Source: AP-15 sp963814805 (GTDB lineage: Bacteria > Pseudomonadota > Alphaproteobacteria > ATCC43930 > CGMCC-115725). From it: 64,000 bases of DNA. Position 1 is the first letter of the stretch. Every line of letters begins with the position of its first letter. The translations under genes were made by a program, and so were the position numbers. The notes below the pieces were generated by a model. It ran no database searches. It saw only the letters and a program-made list of their open reading frames with translations, and was not told the origin of the DNA. The stretch covers positions 186,001-250,000 of the forward strand of contig CAWFER010000015.1 of NCBI GenBank assembly GCA_963814805.1, read 5' to 3'. This document shows positions 60,296 to 64,000 of this stretch, piece after piece.

Positions 60296-60667
60296 ATGTT
60301 CGCGCGTTGGCGAAACATGATGAAAAGCCCCGCCGAAGCCGCTCGAACTCCTGCGCAACGTGGCCAGATCATTCAGCGCGTCATCGTCGACGGTTGGACC
60401 TGCGCCGAAGCCGCAACTGCCGCCGGCCTCCCCGAGCAGCTCGTCGATGCCTGGGTCGCCGCGTTCCGCCGGCACGGCATGGCGAGCCTGCACCAGGCTG
60501 CGCGCAAGGGGGGCGCCGGCGCGATCGTGCATCTGCGCTTGCGCAGGCCGGCCCGCTCGATCTGGGCCAGGCTTGCGAGCGGACTTGGCCGATGGTTTTT
60601 GCCCGAGCGTCCGACCAGGCTGGCCTCGCTGCGCCACTCGCGCGACGATCGCCGAGGCGGGTCGTAA
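60296..60667 (+). CDS. small HTH protein (homeodomain-like/IS481-type helix-turn-helix)
   Basis: A 123-residue basic protein starting two bases after the reductase stop. Residues 18-65 form an HTH of the kind found at the front of IS481-like transposases and some free regulators: Gln-Ile-Ile-Gln-Arg-Val-Ile-Val-Asp-Gly-Trp-Thr-Cys-Ala-Glu-Ala-Ala, then Trp-Val-Ala-Ala-Phe-Arg-Arg-His-Gly. The last 50 residues are Arg-rich with no known motif. No catalytic domain is present, so it is either a regulator or an isolated transposase-derived domain. The close spacing suggests co-expression with the reductase. Confidence 0.65.
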   Translation: MFARWRNMMKSPAEAARTPAQRGQIIQRVIVDGWTCAEAATAAGLPEQLVDAWVAAFRRHGMASLHQAARKGGAGAIVHLRLRRPARSIWARLASGLGRWFLPERPTRLASLRHSRDDRRGGS

Positions 60668-60828
60668 GCCCGATCCCCTCGTTCAAACCGCACTGGCTCG
60701 CCGGGCGCTCGCACGCTGCGCCCTTGTTAACCATGTGAGCACTGGAGTCTACGTTCGGACTGGTGTATGATGGCGGTGGATTGGCTAGCTTTCATTTGGG
60801 GCGAGAGCGAACCGCCGGGGGTCGGGGG

Positions 60829-61662
60829 ATGCAGAGCAACGCTTGCGCGCGGCGCATGGTGCTGCGCGTGCTGGCGGGCTATGCGGCAATCGGATCGGGG
60901 CTCGATGCCGCATCGGCGCAGCCGCTCAGCCGGGCCCGCCTGTGGCGGAGAGTTCCGCCGGAAAAGCCGCGCCCGCCTTATCTGCCGATCGTGGTTCTCG
61001 ATCCGGGACATGGCGGCATCGATCCGGGAGCAATCGGTCCCGACGGCGTCTATGAAAAGAACATCGTCTATGCGACAGCGCGCGATCTGGCGCGCGATCT
61101 GATCGCAACCCACCGCTTTCGGGTAGCGCTGACCCGGGGTCCCGACGAGTTCGTGTCATTGCGCGAGCGGGTGGCCAAGGCCCGGGCGCTGCATGCCGAT
61201 CTGTTTCTGGCGATCCATGCCGATGCGCTGCCCGACCCAAGGATGCACGGGTTGTCGGTGTTCACCCTATCGGCCCAGGCTTCCGATCGCCAGGCGGCGG
61301 CGCTCGCCGCCAGCGAGAACAAGGATCTGCCCGATGGCTTGCGTTGGCCGCGGGAGCCGCGCGAGGTCAGCGACGTTCTGATCGATCTCGAGCGCCGCGA
61401 GACCGACAATTCGTCGCTCGAATTCGCCCGCGACGTGGTGGGTGCGCTCGGGCATGAGGTGACATTGCTCGACAATCCGCAGCGATCGGCGGATTTCGTG
61501 GTGCTGCGGGCGCCGGACATCCCCTCGGCCCTGGTCGAGCTCGGCTGCCTGTCGAACCCGGCCGAGGAGCACCTGCTGGAGCGGCCGGCCTATCAGCAGC
61601 TTCTCGCCCGCGGGCTCGCGCGCGCGATCGAGGCTTTTTTCACGGTTCCGCGCCCCGGATGA
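60829..61662 (+). CDS. N-acetylmuramoyl-L-alanine amidase (Amidase_3, AmiC-like)
   Basis: The zinc amidase cuts the link between muramic acid and the peptide in peptidoglycan. The 277-residue protein starts with a Tat/Sec-like leader (Ala-Arg-Arg-Met-Val-Leu-Arg-Val-Leu-Ala-Gly-Tyr, ending near residue 30). The zinc ligands are His61 (Asp-Pro-Gly-His-Gly-Gly), Glu76 (Tyr-Glu-Lys-Asn) and the His in Leu-Ala-Ile-His-Ala-Asp-Ala. The catalytic Glu is in Ala-Leu-Val-Glu-Leu-Gly-Cys-Leu-Ser-Asn. No AMIN domain precedes it. The open frame begins at 60763; I chose 60829 on leader composition, and 60856 is also possible. Confidence 0.87.
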   Translation: MQSNACARRMVLRVLAGYAAIGSGLDAASAQPLSRARLWRRVPPEKPRPPYLPIVVLDPGHGGIDPGAIGPDGVYEKNIVYATARDLARDLIATHRFRVALTRGPDEFVSLRERVAKARALHADLFLAIHADALPDPRMHGLSVFTLSAQASDRQAAALAASENKDLPDGLRWPREPREVSDVLIDLERRETDNSSLEFARDVVGALGHEVTLLDNPQRSADFVVLRAPDIPSALVELGCLSNPAEEHLLERPAYQQLLARGLARAIEAFFTVPRPG

Positions 61663-61677
61663 TGGCTCACCGCATGC

Positions 61678-62595
61678 TTATTTCGGCGGCGGGAAACGCG
61701 CGATCCAGTGGCGGGCGATGTCCTCGCGGCGGCAGATCCAGACGCGCTCATGGGCGCGGATGTGCTCGATAAAGCGGATCAGCGCCTTGGCGCGGCCGGG
61801 ATGGCCGGTCAGGCGATTGTGCAGCCCGACCGACATCATGCGCGGGCATTCGGCCCCCTCCTCATAAAGCACGTCGAAGCTGTCGCGCAGAAAGGTAAAG
61901 AAATCCTCGCCGGAGCCAAAGACGCCGCGGCCGAATTTTGAATCGTTGGTGGTCAGCGAATAGGGCACGACGAGATGCGGCTTCGAGGTTCCCGGGCTTG
62001 ACCCGGAGACCCGCACCCAATAGGGCAGCTCGTCATTGTAGGTGTCGCTGTCGTAGAGAAACCCGCCATGCTCGACCAGCAAACGCCGGGTGTTTTCCGA
62101 CGGGGCATAGCGGCAGTACCAGCCGAGCGGCGTCTTGCCGGTGGTCTGGCGGATCAGCGCCACGGCGTCGGCGATCTGCCGCCGCTCTTCCGCTTCGGCA
62201 AGGCCCGGATGGTTGGTCCAGCGATAGCCGTGGCTGCAGATGTCCCAATCGCTGGCGGCGATCGCCGCGGCGGCCGGCGGGTTGGCCTCGAACGCGCGGG
62301 CGCAGCCGAAGATCGTCACCGGCGCCCCGAACCGGGTGAAAATCCGATGCAGGCGCCAGAAGCCGACGCGGGCGCCGTACTCAAACATGCTCTCGGCGCC
62401 GAGGTCGCGGCCTTTGACGCCGAGATCGCTGCCGGGCATCTCGGTCAGCCCGCCTTCCGAGACGCCGTCGCCGGCCGGATAGGAGAGTTCGGACCCTTCC
62501 TCGAAATTGATCACGAAATTGACGGCGATGCGCGCCTCGCCGGGCCAGCCGGCTTGCGGCGGCTCGGCGCCGTAGCCGACAAAGTCGCGGGTCAT
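61678..62595 (-). CDS. polysaccharide deacetylase-fold protein, PuuE/allantoinase-like
   Basis: An intact 305-residue NodB-fold protein. It has Val-Asn-Phe-Glu near residue 28 where classical deacetylases have the metal Asp, Cys-Ser-His-Gly-Tyr-Arg-Trp with the two metal His further on, and Gly-Trp-Tyr-Cys-Arg-Tyr-Ala-Pro-Ser-Glu-Asn-Thr-Arg-Arg with Gly-Gly-Phe-Leu-Tyr-Asp-Ser-Asp. These match the PuuE group, some of which are cofactor-independent allantoinases. A RidA gene lies just upstream on the same strand. Other purine-degradation genes are not visible, so allantoin as substrate is inferred only. Confidence 0.85.
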   Translation of the reverse strand: MTRDFVGYGAEPPQAGWPGEARIAVNFVINFEEGSELSYPAGDGVSEGGLTEMPGSDLGVKGRDLGAESMFEYGARVGFWRLHRIFTRFGAPVTIFGCARAFEANPPAAAAIAASDWDICSHGYRWTNHPGLAEAEERRQIADAVALIRQTTGKTPLGWYCRYAPSENTRRLLVEHGGFLYDSDTYNDELPYWVRVSGSSPGTSKPHLVVPYSLTTNDSKFGRGVFGSGEDFFTFLRDSFDVLYEEGAECPRMMSVGLHNRLTGHPGRAKALIRFIEHIRAHERVWICRREDIARHWIARFPPPK

Positions 62596-62677
62596 GACAT
62601 TGCTCCAGGCCGACCATCCGCGTGCAGCTTACCCTGGGCCATTTCCGCCTCTCGCCTCGAAGTGGGGCTCATCTTGG

Positions 62678-63091
62678 CTAATCGACGACCGCCAGCGCCT
62701 CGATCTCGATCATGAAATCAGGGCCCGCGAGGCGGCGCACCTCGACCGTCGTGCTGGTCGGCGTCGCCGGCCCGAAATAGCGCATCCGCATGTCGCCGTG
62801 CTTTGAGAACTCTTCAAAGTCGGTGATGTAGGTGTTGGTCTTGACGATGTCGGCTAGGGTGGCGCCAGCGGCTTCAAGGCAAGCCTTGATGTTCTCGCCG
62901 ACCTGCTCGATCTGGGCGCGCATGTCGCCCGGGCCCACGCATTTGCCTTGCCCGTCGCGGGCGAGCTGGCCGGCGACAAAGATCATCCGTCCGCTGCCGC
63001 TGACCGTCACCACCTGCGAATAGGCCGGCTGACCGGCCATCATCCTGATATGGGCGCCCTTTGGCTGTATCTTTTCGCGCTTGATCGCCAT
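62678..63091 (-). CDS. RidA family enamine/imine deaminase-like protein
   Basis: A 137-residue RidA/YjgF-fold protein. Features are Phe-Val-Ala-Gly-Gln-Leu-Ala-Arg-Asp near residue 45, Gln-Val-Gly-Glu-Asn-Ile-Lys-Ala-Cys-Leu-Glu-Ala-Ala-Gly, Val-Lys-Thr-Asn-Thr-Tyr, and Ile-Glu-Ile-Glu-Ala at the end. The Arg that binds carboxylate in true RidA (in the Pro-x-Arg-x segment near 105) is not obvious: the motif reads Pro-Thr-Ser-Thr-Thr-Val-Glu. The ATG at 63091 follows GGGAGG by five bases. It is upstream of the PuuE-like gene and divergent from the luciferase-like gene. Confidence 0.85.
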   Translation of the reverse strand: MAIKREKIQPKGAHIRMMAGQPAYSQVVTVSGSGRMIFVAGQLARDGQGKCVGPGDMRAQIEQVGENIKACLEAAGATLADIVKTNTYITDFEEFSKHGDMRMRYFGPATPTSTTVEVRRLAGPDFMIEIEALAVVD

Positions 63092-63237
63092 CTCGTCCTC
63101 CCGCTGGCCGGCGCTCGGCCGATCGCCATTGCGGGAACGGTTATTTTCCAGCCCGGCAATCTTCGATAGCATCGTCTCGAGCGCGGTCTCTCACGGGCAA
63201 TCGGCCCGCAACAGACCGGTAACGCAGCGAGGGTTGG

Positions 63238-64000
63238 ATGTCACTGATCAATCTGCGCCACGGGATCTTTCTGCCGCCGTTCCATCCGAACGAGGAGAAC
63301 CCGACCCAATGCCTGGAGCGCGATCTGGAGCTGATGGCGTGGCTCGACAGGCTCGGCTTTGACGAGGCCTGGATCGGCGAGCACCATTCGGCCGGCTACG
63401 AGATCATCAGCTCGCCCGAGATCTTCATCGCCTTCGCCGCCGAGCGCACCCGGCACATCCGCTTCGGCACCGGGGTCGTCTCGCTGCCCTACCACCACCC
63501 GATGATGGTCGCCGACCGCATCGTCCAGCTCGACCACATGACCCGCGGCCGGGTCATGTTCGGCGCCGGTCCGGGGCTGCTCGCCTCCGACGCGATCATG
63601 ATGGGCATCGACCCGTTGACCCAGCGCGACCGCATGGCCGAGGCGATTGACGCAATTCTGCGCCTATTCCGCGGCGAGATCGTCACCGAAAAGACCGACT
63701 GGTATACGATGGAGGGCTGCCGGCTGCACCTGCTGCCCTATACCAAGCCCCATCCCGAAGTCGCCGTGGTCAGCGCCATCACCCCCTCGGGCGGCCGGCT
63801 CGCCGGCAAATACGACCTCGGCATGATCTGCGTCGCCGCGACCAACCCGTTCGGCTTCGACGCGCTCGGCTCGAACTGGCAGATCGCCTGCGACGTCGCC
63901 GCCGAGCACGGCCGCGCGATGGACCCGAACCGGCTGCGCCTGGTCGGCCCGATGCACTTGGCCGAGACCCGCGAGCAGGCCTTCGCCAATGCCCGGTTCG
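63238..64000 (+). CDS. LLM-class flavin-dependent oxidoreductase, N-terminal part, cut by window edge
   Basis: The frame is open from the ATG at 63238 to the edge, giving the first 254 residues. Bacterial luciferase-fold features are clear: Leu-Gly-Phe-Asp-Glu-Ala-Trp-Ile-Gly-Glu-His-His near residue 45, Gly-Thr-Gly-Val-Val-Ser-Leu-Pro-Tyr-His-His-Pro, Arg-Gly-Arg-Val-Met-Phe-Gly-Ala-Gly-Pro-Gly and Ala-Gly-Lys-Tyr-Asp-Leu-Gly. The Glu-His-His and Gly-Pro-Gly patterns suggest the limonene-monooxygenase/alkanal-type subgroup using FMNH2. With the neighbouring RidA and deacetylase genes a nitrogen-compound oxidation role is conceivable, but this is a guess. Confidence 0.85.
   Translation, partial: MSLINLRHGIFLPPFHPNEENPTQCLERDLELMAWLDRLGFDEAWIGEHHSAGYEIISSPEIFIAFAAERTRHIRFGTGVVSLPYHHPMMVADRIVQLDHMTRGRVMFGAGPGLLASDAIMMGIDPLTQRDRMAEAIDAILRLFRGEIVTEKTDWYTMEGCRLHLLPYTKPHPEVAVVSAITPSGGRLAGKYDLGMICVAATNPFGFDALGSNWQIACDVAAEHGRAMDPNRLRLVGPMHLAETREQAFANARF

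Overview
The window is GC-rich DNA (roughly two thirds G+C) with the gene content of an alphaproteobacterium, most likely Rhodospirillales or a relative. This is inferred from the ATP12 family F1-ATPase chaperone beside rarA and rluC, the 41-residue L36 protein, the glcD-glcE-glcF set, a fused indolepyruvate ferredoxin oxidoreductase, a mitochondrial Suv3-type helicase followed by an Hsp15-like gene, and the order phoR-pstS-pstC-pstA-pstB-phoU-phoB. It reads as ordinary chromosome with one insertion sequence. No phage, CRISPR array, rRNA or conjugation genes were seen.

Layout. 1-5.2 kb (minus): a papain-like cysteine peptidase cut by the window edge, the coupled rarA-rluC-ATP12 operon, and lipB followed by a HicA/HicB toxin-antitoxin pair. 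5.3-10.3 kb (plus): tRNA-Leu(GAG), rpmJ and glycolate oxidase glcDEF, with an antisense GFA-family gene between glcD and glcE. 10.2-18.1 kb: a VTT membrane protein coupled to a GT2 glycosyltransferase, a CLC chloride transporter, pyruvate kinase, glycerate 2-kinase and a Do-family protease. 18.3-26.5 kb: the fused indolepyruvate oxidoreductase, a D-lactate dehydrogenase-like flavoprotein, an unusual HTH protein with a long low-complexity linker, and an intact DegP. 26.7-35.5 kb: a deleted carboxymuconolactone decarboxylase relic, htpG, the Suv3-like helicase with its Hsp15 partner, an MFS transporter, and a TRAP-type solute-binding protein whose frame runs into a short-chain dehydrogenase across a palindromic repeat. 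35.8-42.6 kb: a mercuric-reductase-like flavoprotein, mutM, enoyl-CoA hydratase, a methyltransferase, an amidase and RNase Z. 42.7-44.2 kb: an ISNCY/IS1202-like element with inverted repeats, followed by an unrecognised gene with a SeqA/ribbon-helix-helix-like N-terminus. 45.3-49.8 kb: a CobW-type metallochaperone, a spermidine-synthase-like gene and a malic enzyme. 49.8-56.9 kb: the complete phosphate-starvation locus, with two candidate Pho boxes. 57-64 kb: pyrC, a thiolase, a YhdH-like reductase, a small HTH protein, a cell-wall amidase, a PuuE-type deacetylase, a RidA protein and the start of a luciferase-like monooxygenase.

The most striking window-wide feature is that about twenty genes, several of them housekeeping, are split between reading frames. 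At least 40 single-base shifts are visible. Where I reconstructed them they are mostly one extra base, often in a short homopolymer, and some are compensating pairs inside one gene. Uncorrected long-read sequencing error explains this better than mass gene decay. These loci are therefore annotated as whole genes with the breaks listed. The exceptions are the CMD relic, where coding sequence is really missing, and the DctP-SDR junction, which is an open fusion. No clearly new multi-gene system was identified. The best candidates for novelty are the HTH-linker protein (23.7-24.8 kb), the SeqA-like-headed protein (44.4-45.0 kb) and the repeat-joined DctP-SDR frame.
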